From Bacteroidetes bacterium ADurb.Bin145 (lineage in GTDB: Bacteria > Bacteroidota > Bacteroidia > Bacteroidales > VadinHA17): a DNA stretch of 32,628 nucleotides. Positions within the stretch are counted from its first letter, which is position 1, and each line of letters starts with the position of its first letter. The stretch spans positions 1-32,628 of the forward strand of contig MWDJ01000030.1 in NCBI GenBank assembly GCA_002070505.1. Direction: 5' to 3'. Below the pieces are notes generated by a model. It searched no databases and had not been told where the DNA came from. It saw nothing but the letters and a program-made list of their open reading frames with translations. Shown here one piece after another: positions 6,199 through 14,156 of the stretch. The position numbers were made by a program, and so were the translations under genes.

Positions 6199-9087
6199 TT
6201 GAGAAAATTATTATTTGCACTCGGACTTTCCATTTGCTCGATGGTCTCTGCAACTACTTATTATGTGTCGACAAATGGTAATAATAATAATTCAGGAACG
6301 TTAAGCGCTCCGTGGGCTACATGGGGACATGCTTTCAACTCAGCCGCAGTCAGACCAGGAGATACCGTTTACTTCCGGGGTGGTGTCTACCATATGACAA
6401 CCGACAATCTGGCATATCCATATACAGCAGGCGAGGGATACAGGATAAGCCTTGATGGAACAAAAGGAAATTACATACATTTTTTTGCTTATCCGGGTGA
6501 AAATCCTATACTAGATTGTTCTAATGTCAATCCTGCCAGTAATCATAACAGGGGAATATATGGAGAAAGTGATGTAAATTACATCCACTTTAAAGGATTA
6601 ACAGTCAGAAATGTTAGACAGACATCGGGTAAGGTATCAGTTATTGGATGGGGATTATGTGGCGATAATAACATAATTGAAAACTGTACTGTCCATAGCT
6701 GCGGTGGAAAAGGTTTTTTTGGAACAGGGCATAATGTAAAATACATTAATTGTGATGCATACGAAAATACTGATCCTTTGGATTATGATATGCCCGGGAA
6801 TGACGGGGTAGGATTTACGAATGTAGATGTGGTAAATAATGATGGAAGCATATATTATATAAACTGCCGTGCTTGGTGTAATGGAGATCAGGGGTTTTCA
6901 GCTATATCTAACGGTTATTTAGAGTTTAATGGATGTTGGTCATTTAATAACGGTAATCTTCAAGGAGAAGGTCATGGATTCAAGATGGGGTCTGTTGGAA
7001 TATATCCAGACCAACCAGATTTCGGGCCGCTAAAAAGGAAATATGTAAATTGTATTGCAGCATATAATAGAGCAAATGGGTGGACTACAAATGACTCTGA
7101 TACGCCTACCCGGCACCAAGAAGTTCATCGAATGCATATCTATAACAATCTCTCTTTCTTTAATGGACATCATTTATCTGATTCTTGGCCTCCGATGCAA
7201 TATGGATTTGTAATATATAAAACAGCTTCTGATGCAAGTCTAGAATTAGCCAGAGAATATTATAATAATATTTCTATTGGTAATGAAGATGGTGATGTAT
7301 TTATACATTCATATCCGCCCAGCAATCCTGTTTTTGCTAGTTACACACACTCTAATAACTCATGGGATGGAGGAGTAACTGTAACATTGGATGATTTTGC
7401 TGCAGTACCGATTAACAGAGAAGCTGGAATAACTCTATTGATGAGCACAAGAAAATCGGATGGCTCGCTTCCAGACTTGGGAAACTATTTTAAGCTTGCC
7501 GAGGGATCTGATCTGATAGATAAAGGATATGATATCGGATTATCCTATTCTGGTTCTGCTCCAGATCTGGGACCTTTTGAATCGAATTTTACAAGAACTA
7601 CTCCCATTGCACCTGTATTCAGCAGCGCATCGATAGAGAATGCAACCCCGGCTAGGGTGGATATAACATATAACCTGACACTGGCTAACATCGTCCCGGC
7701 TGCTTCTGCCTTTGCAGTAAGGGTGAACGCAGTTTCCAGAACGGTTGCTTCAGTCGCTATTTCAGGAACCAGGGTGCAACTGACCCTCGCAAGCCCAGTG
7801 GTTTACGGTGATGTTGTAACTGTTGCCTACACAAAACCTGCAGCAAATCCTCTTCAAACTACTGCAGGAGGGCAGGCGGCATCATTATCGGCACAGAATG
7901 TCAAAAACAATATTGCTGCTCCTTCGGTACCTGTATTCAGCAGCGCATCGATAGAGAATGCAACCCCGGCCAGGGTGGATATAACATATAACCTGACACT
8001 GGCTAACATCGTCCCGGCTGCTTCTGCCTTTGCAGTAAGGGTGAACGCAGTTTCCAGAACGGTTGCTTCAGTCGCTATTTCAGGAACCAGGGTGCAACTG
8101 ACCCTCGCAAGCCCAGTGGTTTACGGTGATGTTGTAACTGTTGCCTACACAAAACCTGCAGCAAATCCTCTTCAAACTACTGCAGGAGGGCAGGCGGCAT
8201 CATTATCGGCACAGAATGTGACCAACAACGTAATTCCTGAGAATCAACCACCGGTAATCAATATTTCATCTCCAACAAAAAGCACATCCTACATTGCTCC
8301 TGCAACAATAACAATTGATGCTGTGGCTTCTGATCCGGACGGAAAAGTTGTCAGGGTTGAGTTCTTCCAGGGTACCAAGAAACTTGGAGAGACTAGTTCT
8401 GCGCCCTACTCATTCACGTGGAAAGAAGTACCCCAAGGGAGTTATTCAATTACTGCAGCTGCAACAGATAATCAAAACAGCAGAACAGTATCAGGAGCAG
8501 TGACTATTGTCGTTGAAAAGCCAACCGCCACCGTAAATCAATTGCCAATTGTAACAATAATTTCCCCTTTAAAAGACAACAACAGAAAGTACAAGAAGGG
8601 AGAAAAGATTACAATTACTGCACAGGCCGAAGATCCTGACGGTACAATAAGTAAGGTTGAATTCAAGAGTGGCAGTCTCGTTCTTGCTCAGATTGTAACA
8701 CCTCCTTACTCATTCACATATGAGCCAGCTGATACAGGTACCATTGTTATGACAGCCTCAGCTACTGACAACTACGGCGCAACGTCTGTATCTGAAAGCA
8801 TCGAACTGTTGATCGGATCATCAATCAGTAATTTTTCGGATTTTATCAGCCTCTATCCTAACCCAAATGGCGGCCATTTCACACTTGAGACCGAGACTGA
8901 AATGCCTGTTGGTCAATTGATTATCAAAATTTTAACTCAAAGCGGCAATGTAGTTCATGAGGAGGTAATGGATGATACAGCACACATGAATAATATTGAT
9001 ATCTCTAATTTGCCATCAGGGAGTTACATTCTCATGTTAACCAGCAGCAAAGAAATCATTGCCGTAAAGAAGTTGCTTAAGCTCTGA
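6199..9087 (+). CDS. Secreted beta-helix protein with SwmB repeats, Ig-like modules and T9SS domain
   Basis: About 962 residues from a TTG start at 6199, which yields a clean signal peptide (MRKLLFALGLSICSMVSA). A TTG at 6169 in the same frame would add 10 residues. Residues about 20-465 form a right-handed beta-helix beginning 'TYYVSTNGNNNNSGT' and rich in 'NC' strand turns. Residues 471-568 and 577-674 are two nearly identical repeats resembling the SwmB/swm_rep family ('VTVAYTKPAANPLQ'). Two bacterial Ig-like modules follow (about 682-772 and 780-872; 'ASDPDGKVVRVEFF', 'AEDPDGTISKVEF'), then a T9SS type A sorting domain ('LYPNPNGGHF' to the C-terminus). It should be exported across the outer membrane and attached or released. 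The helix resembles DUF1565-like or pectate-lyase-like proteins, but I see no certain catalytic residues. GC drops in the helix part and rises in the repeats. Confidence 0.8.
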   Translation: MRKLLFALGLSICSMVSATTYYVSTNGNNNNSGTLSAPWATWGHAFNSAAVRPGDTVYFRGGVYHMTTDNLAYPYTAGEGYRISLDGTKGNYIHFFAYPGENPILDCSNVNPASNHNRGIYGESDVNYIHFKGLTVRNVRQTSGKVSVIGWGLCGDNNIIENCTVHSCGGKGFFGTGHNVKYINCDAYENTDPLDYDMPGNDGVGFTNVDVVNNDGSIYYINCRAWCNGDQGFSAISNGYLEFNGCWSFNNGNLQGEGHGFKMGSVGIYPDQPDFGPLKRKYVNCIAAYNRANGWTTNDSDTPTRHQEVHRMHIYNNLSFFNGHHLSDSWPPMQYGFVIYKTASDASLELAREYYNNISIGNEDGDVFIHSYPPSNPVFASYTHSNNSWDGGVTVTLDDFAAVPINREAGITLLMSTRKSDGSLPDLGNYFKLAEGSDLIDKGYDIGLSYSGSAPDLGPFESNFTRTTPIAPVFSSASIENATPARVDITYNLTLANIVPAASAFAVRVNAVSRTVASVAISGTRVQLTLASPVVYGDVVTVAYTKPAANPLQTTAGGQAASLSAQNVKNNIAAPSVPVFSSASIENATPARVDITYNLTLANIVPAASAFAVRVNAVSRTVASVAISGTRVQLTLASPVVYGDVVTVAYTKPAANPLQTTAGGQAASLSAQNVTNNVIPENQPPVINISSPTKSTSYIAPATITIDAVASDPDGKVVRVEFFQGTKKLGETSSAPYSFTWKEVPQGSYSITAAATDNQNSRTVSGAVTIVVEKPTATVNQLPIVTIISPLKDNNRKYKKGEKITITAQAEDPDGTISKVEFKSGSLVLAQIVTPPYSFTYEPADTGTIVMTASATDNYGATSVSESIELLIGSSISNFSDFISLYPNPNGGHFTLETETEMPVGQLIIKILTQSGNVVHEEVMDDTAHMNNIDISNLPSGSYILMLTSSKEIIAVKKLLKL
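7611..7901 (+). repeat. SwmB-type repeat, copy 1
   Basis: A 291-bp unit inside the beta-helix gene, repeated in frame 318 bp further on. By eye the two copies differ only at 7653 (T) versus 7971 (C), a synonymous change. It encodes one immunoglobulin-like SwmB module. Confidence 0.9.
7929..8219 (+). repeat. SwmB-type repeat, copy 2
   Basis: Second copy of the 291-bp unit. The 27-bp linker between the copies and the sequence after copy 2 differ, so the duplicated block is sharply bounded near the module borders. Confidence 0.9.
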
Positions 9088-9135
9088 AAAGATCCTGCTA
9101 CTGTGCCAGGAGACCCAATTTGATGATACAGGTTT

Positions 9136-9915
9136 CTATTCAATTCTCCCGTCAGCTACATCAATAACAAACTTTGAAAAGAGTGGTGAAACCCTCCCGG
9201 AGAACTCCCTTCCCGGATGAGAGTCGGTAGCACTTCTTGCATAATAATCCGGAAGGTAGAGACCACCCTCTGTTTCATAGCTGTAAAAATCCCAGAGAAA
9301 AATATTATCTCCCTTTTCGTCCCATTCATTCATAAGCCAGGCGTGAAGTTCCTTAGTACGCAAAGCCTGATCCTCTGTCATGTTGTTTTTAACGTTTACA
9401 GCAGGAGTCCACATGATGAATTTGGTCTCAGGGAATTGGTGCATCTTGTCCTTCAGGGCGGAGTACTGCAGTTTATAGTTCTCAAGCCTCTTATCACTTG
9501 ACTCAATATCAGGGCTACCAGTATCTTCAAGGATAAGACTTCCCGGGTAACAATGCTTAAATATTATGATGTTGTATTCCTTTGACAGGATTTCCAGAGT
9601 TGGATCGCCATTAAAAGGTTTATCGCCTGAATTCTTTACCCAGATAGTGTAATAGTCATAAGGATAATTGGGTTTATCCTTCGGGAAGGAGAGTTTGGCG
9701 ATTTTGAAATTTGTCTTGTTTTTACGGTTGTACTTATTAAAAAAGACTTGTACATCGCTTCTGTCGATTAGTTTGCGTACATACCGGTTCGTCTTTCCAT
9801 ACCATATTGCCTGTCCAGTGCTGTGATGAAGGAATATAATCTTTGTCATAGGTTCATGTTTTGATTTACAACCAATTAAAAATACAGCTATTAGTAATAA
9901 TGCAACTTTGTTCAT
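9136..9915 (-). CDS. SGNH-hydrolase-like lipoprotein
   Basis: A 259-residue protein with a short lipoprotein signal peptide and lipobox LIGC (Cys16). Right after it, residues 27-36 read IFLHHSTGQA: the strand-Ser-Gly layout of SGNH block I, but with HHSTG (Ser32) in place of GDS. Near the end DSHPG (231-235) gives the Asp-x-His pair expected as block V. The middle contains 'MWTPAVNVKNN', resembling block III. A carbohydrate esterase or acyltransferase-like role on the exported polysaccharide would fit, but the substrate is unknown and catalysis is inferred from two motifs. It is the last gene of the polysaccharide run, 60 bp downstream of the acyltransferase gene, and converges on the beta-helix gene ending at 9087. 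The 48-bp gap there shows no clear terminator. Confidence 0.7.
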   Translation of the reverse strand: MNKVALLLIAVFLIGCKSKHEPMTKIIFLHHSTGQAIWYGKTNRYVRKLIDRSDVQVFFNKYNRKNKTNFKIAKLSFPKDKPNYPYDYYTIWVKNSGDKPFNGDPTLEILSKEYNIIIFKHCYPGSLILEDTGSPDIESSDKRLENYKLQYSALKDKMHQFPETKFIMWTPAVNVKNNMTEDQALRTKELHAWLMNEWDEKGDNIFLWDFYSYETEGGLYLPDYYARSATDSHPGREFSGRVSPLFSKFVIDVADGRIE

Positions 9916-9975
9916 ATAGATTGGATTTATAGTTAGCTACTAAAGTTAGTAATGTTTTAATCATTGAAAACTAAT

Positions 9976-10515
9976 TTATTGTTTTTTAAAGGTAAAGTGC
10001 TTTATAACAATAGGTTTTTTCCCCGGATCAGACAATTCTTCTGTATGCAACCGGTTTGGGTTTACCCTGTAGAGAAACTTCTGAGTATTTATACTCATAA
10101 TTACCTTGGCCGGATTGCCTACAATTACGGAATCATCCGGGTATCTTCCACGGAGAACGCTGCCGGCCCCAACAATACAGTTATTCCCTATTTCAGTATT
10201 TGGCAATACTGTACAGTTGATACCAATATGGACATTGTTTCCTATCGTAATTTTTCCAAAGACATCATCACCGGGAAATTCATCCCTGAAACAGCTTATT
10301 CCTCCGTCATGTGTAATGAACACTGTACCGTTTGCAATGGCAACATGATCACCAATTTCGATAAGATATGGCTCTGTAGAGAATGACATTGTCTCAAGAT
10401 GACAATGTTGGCCTATCTTCATTCCTTGTTTTCTCAGATACTTGATTTTCTTATCAGAGTCCGAGTATTCAGCAATTTTTCTTTGTATTCGGTTAAGTAA
10501 CCTTTTTATTCCCAT
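9976..10515 (-). CDS. Left-handed beta-helix (hexapeptide) acyltransferase
   Basis: A 179-residue protein of the hexapeptide-repeat O-acetyltransferase family (CysE/LacA/NodL type). After a ~30-residue basic helix the [LIV]-G-x4 repeats run from about residue 32 to 155 ('KIGQHCHL', 'VHIGINCTVLPNTEIG', 'CIVGAGSVL'). The usual catalytic histidine is in 'FITHDGG' (His69). 'VIVGNPAKVI' is the standard end of the coil. The family transfers acetyl from acetyl-CoA to a sugar hydroxyl or amine; here the acceptor is probably a sugar of the exopolysaccharide or its lipid-linked precursor. It lies 117 bp downstream of the ATP-grasp gene and just ahead of the terminal lipoprotein gene. Confidence 0.85.
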   Translation of the reverse strand: MGIKRLLNRIQRKIAEYSDSDKKIKYLRKQGMKIGQHCHLETMSFSTEPYLIEIGDHVAIANGTVFITHDGGISCFRDEFPGDDVFGKITIGNNVHIGINCTVLPNTEIGNNCIVGAGSVLRGRYPDDSVIVGNPAKVIMSINTQKFLYRVNPNRLHTEELSDPGKKPIVIKHFTFKKQ

Positions 10516-10632
10516 CTTCTGTCAATGTTCTAAAAAACTAACCTTTGTAGCAATTGGCTTTTCTCTTAAACAAGCACAAGAGAATCTATAGGAATAGACA
10601 ACCAGAAGCTGTACTTTGTTTTATATTCAAGA

Positions 10633-11676
10633 TTATTGCAAGGTAATTGTTTTGTCTTTTTTTGCTTTTATACTGGATATAACGTCTTCGACAATCCAAC
10701 CAAAAGGATTGAATTCGCCGGGATGATAAGTTAGACTTGAATCCCAAAAACCCTGTTTAAATAGTCCTTCCGGGAACCCAAAGCCATAGCTGACTTCTAC
10801 TATCAGAGGTTTATCATTATGAAGAACGAAATCGAATGCAGCAGTCTGTAGTTTGAGTTTGGATGATACCTCAAATGCAATTTTAATTGCTTCTTTCGGG
10901 ATATGTGAGACATCCAAATCAACTATCCAACTGCCAGATGCTCTAAAATCCCCGGGTCTCACTCCCCGCCTTGTAGCAAAGCACTTATCCGCCACAAAAT
11001 TAACCCGGATATCATGCGTATTATCAGGTATGAAGTCCTGAAAATAGGCATACCCACGCTCTTTCCCGAGAACACGAGTATAAGGAATCGGGTAGACCAA
11101 ACGTGCAAACCCTTCTAGTACCTCCATGCAGCTAACCTTTCCACTCTTAAAAAGTCGCCATCTTTCTTTTAAACCATGCCACGCATCATATTGCTCAAAC
11201 CCTTTGCCAAACGCTTTGTTTATTAACTGATGAGCAACTGCACGACTCCTTACCAACCTGACATTGCTGGAGGCAGAACCTCGTCTGAGTTTGAAGACCT
11301 TTGGATAAAATGTATTATCGGCCCATTTCTTGGCTTCATTTATTGTGTAGAATACGTGAGATGGAACAAGGGGGGCATTGATTGCTTCAAGCAAATATTT
11401 CTGACCTAGTTTATCATCAAAATGCCAGCCAGTACGAAAGTCCGGAAATACGACTTTCCCTGCCATCTCAAGTGAATAAAGAAGTTGTTTAGCGAAAAGA
11501 ATATCCCTCTGACTCATATGGTAGTGATGCCACATTAGTGCATCACAGTCATCCAATTGCCTTACAATATCGCTATCGTAACAGTTTACGATCTTGAAAG
11601 GTATTTGATTCTCCTTACAATAGGAGATCCATCTCTCACTATATGATATCTTTGAATGGTGAATCGCAATTCTCAT
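10633..11676 (-). CDS. ATP-grasp ligase-like protein of the polysaccharide locus
   Basis: A 347-residue protein with the layout of a RimK-like ATP-grasp enzyme. It has an N-terminal pre-ATP-grasp domain (1-85), 'HFDDKLGQKYLLEA' (about 85-98), an ATP-binding lysine strand 'PKVFKLRRGSASSNVRLV', a central 'HDIRVNFVADKCFATRR' strand and a C-terminal 'AAFDFVLHNDKPLIVEVS'. ATP-grasp enzymes join a carboxylate to an amine or thiol through an acyl phosphate, so an amide-forming modification of a sugar or precursor is the natural guess; the substrates are unknown. The metal-binding E-x-N of the family reads E294-V-S296 here, so the asparagine is replaced. It lies between the beta-propeller gene (63 bp upstream) and the acyltransferase gene. 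A signalling or degenerate role is the alternative. Confidence 0.72.
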   Translation of the reverse strand: MRIAIHHSKISYSERWISYCKENQIPFKIVNCYDSDIVRQLDDCDALMWHHYHMSQRDILFAKQLLYSLEMAGKVVFPDFRTGWHFDDKLGQKYLLEAINAPLVPSHVFYTINEAKKWADNTFYPKVFKLRRGSASSNVRLVRSRAVAHQLINKAFGKGFEQYDAWHGLKERWRLFKSGKVSCMEVLEGFARLVYPIPYTRVLGKERGYAYFQDFIPDNTHDIRVNFVADKCFATRRGVRPGDFRASGSWIVDLDVSHIPKEAIKIAFEVSSKLKLQTAAFDFVLHNDKPLIVEVSYGFGFPEGLFKQGFWDSSLTYHPGEFNPFGWIVEDVISSIKAKKDKTITLQ

Positions 11677-11739
11677 TTGTTTTGTTTATATACTCTGGCA
11701 ATTAAGCGAGTTCTATGTTCCCAATCACCTGAATCAGGG

Positions 11740-12918
11740 CTATTGGAGTAAGCTTGAGGCATTAAAAATCAATAATTCTCCATCAGCAAACTCTTTCTGA
11801 TTCAAGACTGTAACTATTAAGTAAGGAAGACCCTGATTTCGTTGCAGACGCAACTTCGCAAAGTTATAACGAAAACCGGGTTTGGTATAATCCCAACTTC
11901 CACACAATAGGTTTGTAATTTTACCACTTTGTTCCAACAGGTACAATCTGGTTCTGTCATCCTTTTCATTGGGGAAATTCTCCCGGTCGGAACTCATAAT
12001 TATGGTGCCGTCCTCAAGTCGAGTTGAATAGAATAATGCTCCCTCCGTCTTATTCAGACGCTCAAGCTCCTTTTTTCTCTTATCCCATCTGTACATGCCT
12101 GACAACTCTTCAGACCCCGTATCAGTTCCCCAGTATATAGCCTGTTCTGTAAACACCAATTGGCATGCACGCCAGATCTGGTTCCCCTGCCCTATTGGAT
12201 GTATGGTTTTAAAGCAATCATCAGACCACCCTATCATAGGTTCATTATTCTCATCGCCAGTGCAAACCCACATGATTCCGGTATAAGGATCAGACTGAAG
12301 TGCATGAATATGACGAATTTGCCCCGGGGGAAAAACATGTACCTTACTCCACTGTTGCATCTTTTCAGTATACTCATAAATTGTCACACCTTTTCTGTCA
12401 GGATTGTTAAAATATTCCCCAAAATAGAACACTCCATTTCCAGCAGCCATTAGCCCATGGGTCATTACCCCACGGCCAATGCCTCTGCCAAAATTTGGCA
12501 TAGTCCCTGTCTTCTTGAAATGACTGTCGCTTTCTTTCTTCAGCCACATTGAGCCCGCACAAAACGTACATATTGTCCCATCCGGATCAATAACCATTTC
12601 TACACATTCCGCCCGTAAAGTCAACTTCCTGAAAAGAGTGAAATTATTCAACCAAAACCAGGAAAAACCCGCAGGAATGTGGGAATGTTTTTTAAATCTT
12701 GTGCTTCCATGCTCCAATTTATATAATATCAATCCCCGTGAAGCCCAAATATTGCCCTTTGAGTCTGATTGCTGTATTATAAGCTCCTTAGCCCTCAGGC
12801 ACTTCATCCCAAAAGCAATACTTTCCCGGAGTCTGATTAAATTTGGCCCATAGTAATCTATGGCAAATATGATCGCCAGTATGAGTGCCACAACTACGGT
12901 TAAAAGCAAAGCCTCCAT
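11740..12918 (-). CDS. Membrane-anchored beta-propeller (sialidase/BNR-like), function unknown
   Basis: A 392-residue protein with one N-terminal membrane helix (about 3-23) followed by a soluble domain made of repeated four-stranded blades. Strand-turn units such as 'DSKGNIWASRGLILYKLE', 'DPDGTICTFCAGSMWLK', 'GWSDDCFKTIHPIGQG' and 'RLEDGTIIMSSDREN' resemble Asp-box/BNR propellers as in sialidases. The conserved sialidase arginine triad and the Tyr/Glu nucleophile cannot be identified with confidence, so this may be a glycan-binding or scaffold protein. It starts 3 nt after the stop of the phosphoglycosyl transferase gene, which implies translational coupling and a related role at the cytoplasmic membrane. 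Topology (cytoplasmic or periplasmic propeller) is not settled by the sequence; the acidic-poor residues after the helix suggest the soluble part could face either side. Confidence 0.65.
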   Translation of the reverse strand: MEALLLTVVVALILAIIFAIDYYGPNLIRLRESIAFGMKCLRAKELIIQQSDSKGNIWASRGLILYKLEHGSTRFKKHSHIPAGFSWFWLNNFTLFRKLTLRAECVEMVIDPDGTICTFCAGSMWLKKESDSHFKKTGTMPNFGRGIGRGVMTHGLMAAGNGVFYFGEYFNNPDRKGVTIYEYTEKMQQWSKVHVFPPGQIRHIHALQSDPYTGIMWVCTGDENNEPMIGWSDDCFKTIHPIGQGNQIWRACQLVFTEQAIYWGTDTGSEELSGMYRWDKRKKELERLNKTEGALFYSTRLEDGTIIMSSDRENFPNEKDDRTRLYLLEQSGKITNLLCGSWDYTKPGFRYNFAKLRLQRNQGLPYLIVTVLNQKEFADGELLIFNASSLLQ

Positions 12919-12921
12919 AGA

Positions 12922-13530
12922 CTAAACAATATTACGCCTGAAAACTGTTCTGAAAATAATTTGAATGTCTTTTGCCAGGCTCCAGTTATAGTAGTAATCA
13001 AGATTCAGACGTACCTTATCGGGCCAGATTATTTCGTCCGTATATTTTTGGGGATTATCTACTTCTGCAAGTAACCTCTCCTCATTTGAGTATTTAAGGG
13101 TGGCTGGTCCGGTAATACCAGGCCGAAGCTGAAGAATGGCCATCTCCTTCCCTTTTAACCTGTCTGTAAATTCAGGAACATCGGGTCTCGGACCAACAAG
13201 GCTCATGTCGCCTTTCAGCACATTCCACAATTCAGGCAGTTCGTCAAGTTTATATTTTCTAAGTATGGCTCCCAGCGGGGTTATTCGATTGTCTCCCAAT
13301 ATGGATGTTGTATTACTGTCTTCATTGACAACCATTGACCGAAACTTAACTATCGTGAATAATTTACCATATCTGCCAGTACGCTGCTGGCGAAACAATA
13401 TGGGACCTGGCATACTCAATTTAATCAGAATAGAGATAATCAGTAGAATCGGACTGATTAACAATAACCCGACGAGTGAAACAATTATGTCAAATATTCG
13501 CTTGATCATACTGTCAGGAGCGAAGAGCAA
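12922..13530 (-). CDS. Initiating phosphoglycosyl transferase (undecaprenyl-phosphate sugar-1-P transferase)
   Basis: A 202-residue small monotopic phosphoglycosyl transferase of the PglC/WbaP-C-terminal type. It would move a sugar-1-phosphate from a nucleotide sugar to undecaprenyl phosphate at the inner leaflet, starting the repeat unit. Visible features: 'KRIFDIIVSLVGLLLISPI' re-entrant helix near the N-terminus, 'GPILFRQQRTGRYGK', 'FTIVKFRSM', the catalytic Asp-Glu in 'KLDELPELWNVLKGDMSLVGPRP', and 'LRPGITGPA'. Met8 at 13509 (MIKRIFD) is an equally good or better start, since the extra seven residues are not typical of the family. It lies 38 bp after the GNAT gene and 3 nt ahead of the beta-propeller gene. 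The first sugar cannot be read from the sequence. Confidence 0.93.
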   Translation of the reverse strand: MLFAPDSMIKRIFDIIVSLVGLLLISPILLIISILIKLSMPGPILFRQQRTGRYGKLFTIVKFRSMVVNEDSNTTSILGDNRITPLGAILRKYKLDELPELWNVLKGDMSLVGPRPDVPEFTDRLKGKEMAILQLRPGITGPATLKYSNEERLLAEVDNPQKYTDEIIWPDKVRLNLDYYYNWSLAKDIQIIFRTVFRRNIV

Positions 13531-13568
13531 GTGAGCCTATTCTGAAGAAGTGATTTTACGGAGATGAG

Positions 13569-14156
13569 TTAGCGAACAAACTCTACAAGAAGATAGTCTG
13601 CCTGAAGTTCTTTAATTACTTTGATATGTGAATTCCTGGAATGTGAATGCATTACCAGCTTGTTATTACGCGAGATTGTTGAGAGGCATCTGAAATTCAT
13701 TCTCCAGGCTATATTGTACATTATTTTATTCATAACATCACCTATCCCCCTCCCTCTGTGGTTTTTATCAATTAACCTCCCTACAAAGCATTTCCTGTTG
13801 GCAAAAAATCGAAGAAAAAAGTACCCGATCATACTACTTCCTTCAAAAACACCCATCATCAGGAAGGCCCTGACATTAAATTGCTTTTTGATTGACCTCA
13901 GGTCAAATGCATGAGGATGAAAGAATTCAAGATCATCAACAGGCTGCTCCTTAATAAGTTCATATAGTTGTTCAGAGTCATCTGGAATAAGCCTTCTGAA
14001 AGTATACGTGTCATGTCTAAACTCTTTGAAGACTTTGGGAAGTATACGTTCCAGAGTTGTGCTGTAAATCATGGTAAACAAAACGCTGTTACCCCATTCA
14101 ATGATAGCCCAAATTGCGCTGAGATTGTGTTTAATGAACAAAAGTAACTTCTCCAT
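13569..14156 (-). CDS. GNAT-family N-acetyltransferase
   Basis: A 195-residue protein with an N-terminal amphipathic or membrane-near stretch (1-45) and a GNAT fold from about residue 50 ('YTFRRLIPDDSEQLYELI') onward. Acetyl-CoA binding motif A is 'VGRLIDKNHRGRGIGDVMNKI', with the R/Q-x-x-G-x-G/A pyrophosphate loop RGRGIG. It probably acetylates an amino-sugar or another small acceptor for the polysaccharide. Its ATG overlaps the stop of the upstream ATP-grasp gene by one base (TAATG), so the two are translationally coupled and probably act in the same step. Another acyl-CoA could be the donor. Confidence 0.8.
   Translation of the reverse strand: MEKLLLFIKHNLSAIWAIIEWGNSVLFTMIYSTTLERILPKVFKEFRHDTYTFRRLIPDDSEQLYELIKEQPVDDLEFFHPHAFDLRSIKKQFNVRAFLMMGVFEGSSMIGYFFLRFFANRKCFVGRLIDKNHRGRGIGDVMNKIMYNIAWRMNFRCLSTISRNNKLVMHSHSRNSHIKVIKELQADYLLVEFVR

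Noticed and set aside
7611-8219. Repeat pair considered as part of a mobile element or CRISPR
   Set aside because: The repeats are in frame, module-sized (97 residues), and encode SwmB-like domains; there are only two copies with no transposase or terminal repeats.
9964-10386. 140-codon plus-strand open frame
   Set aside because: It lies entirely opposite the hexapeptide acyltransferase gene and shows no family features; the minus-strand protein has clear hexapeptide repeats.
10561-10584. Inverted repeat TTCTCTT/AAGAGAA between the ATP-grasp and acyltransferase genes
   Set aside because: Seven AT-rich pairs with a 10-nt loop and no T-run on the minus strand; not convincing as a terminator.
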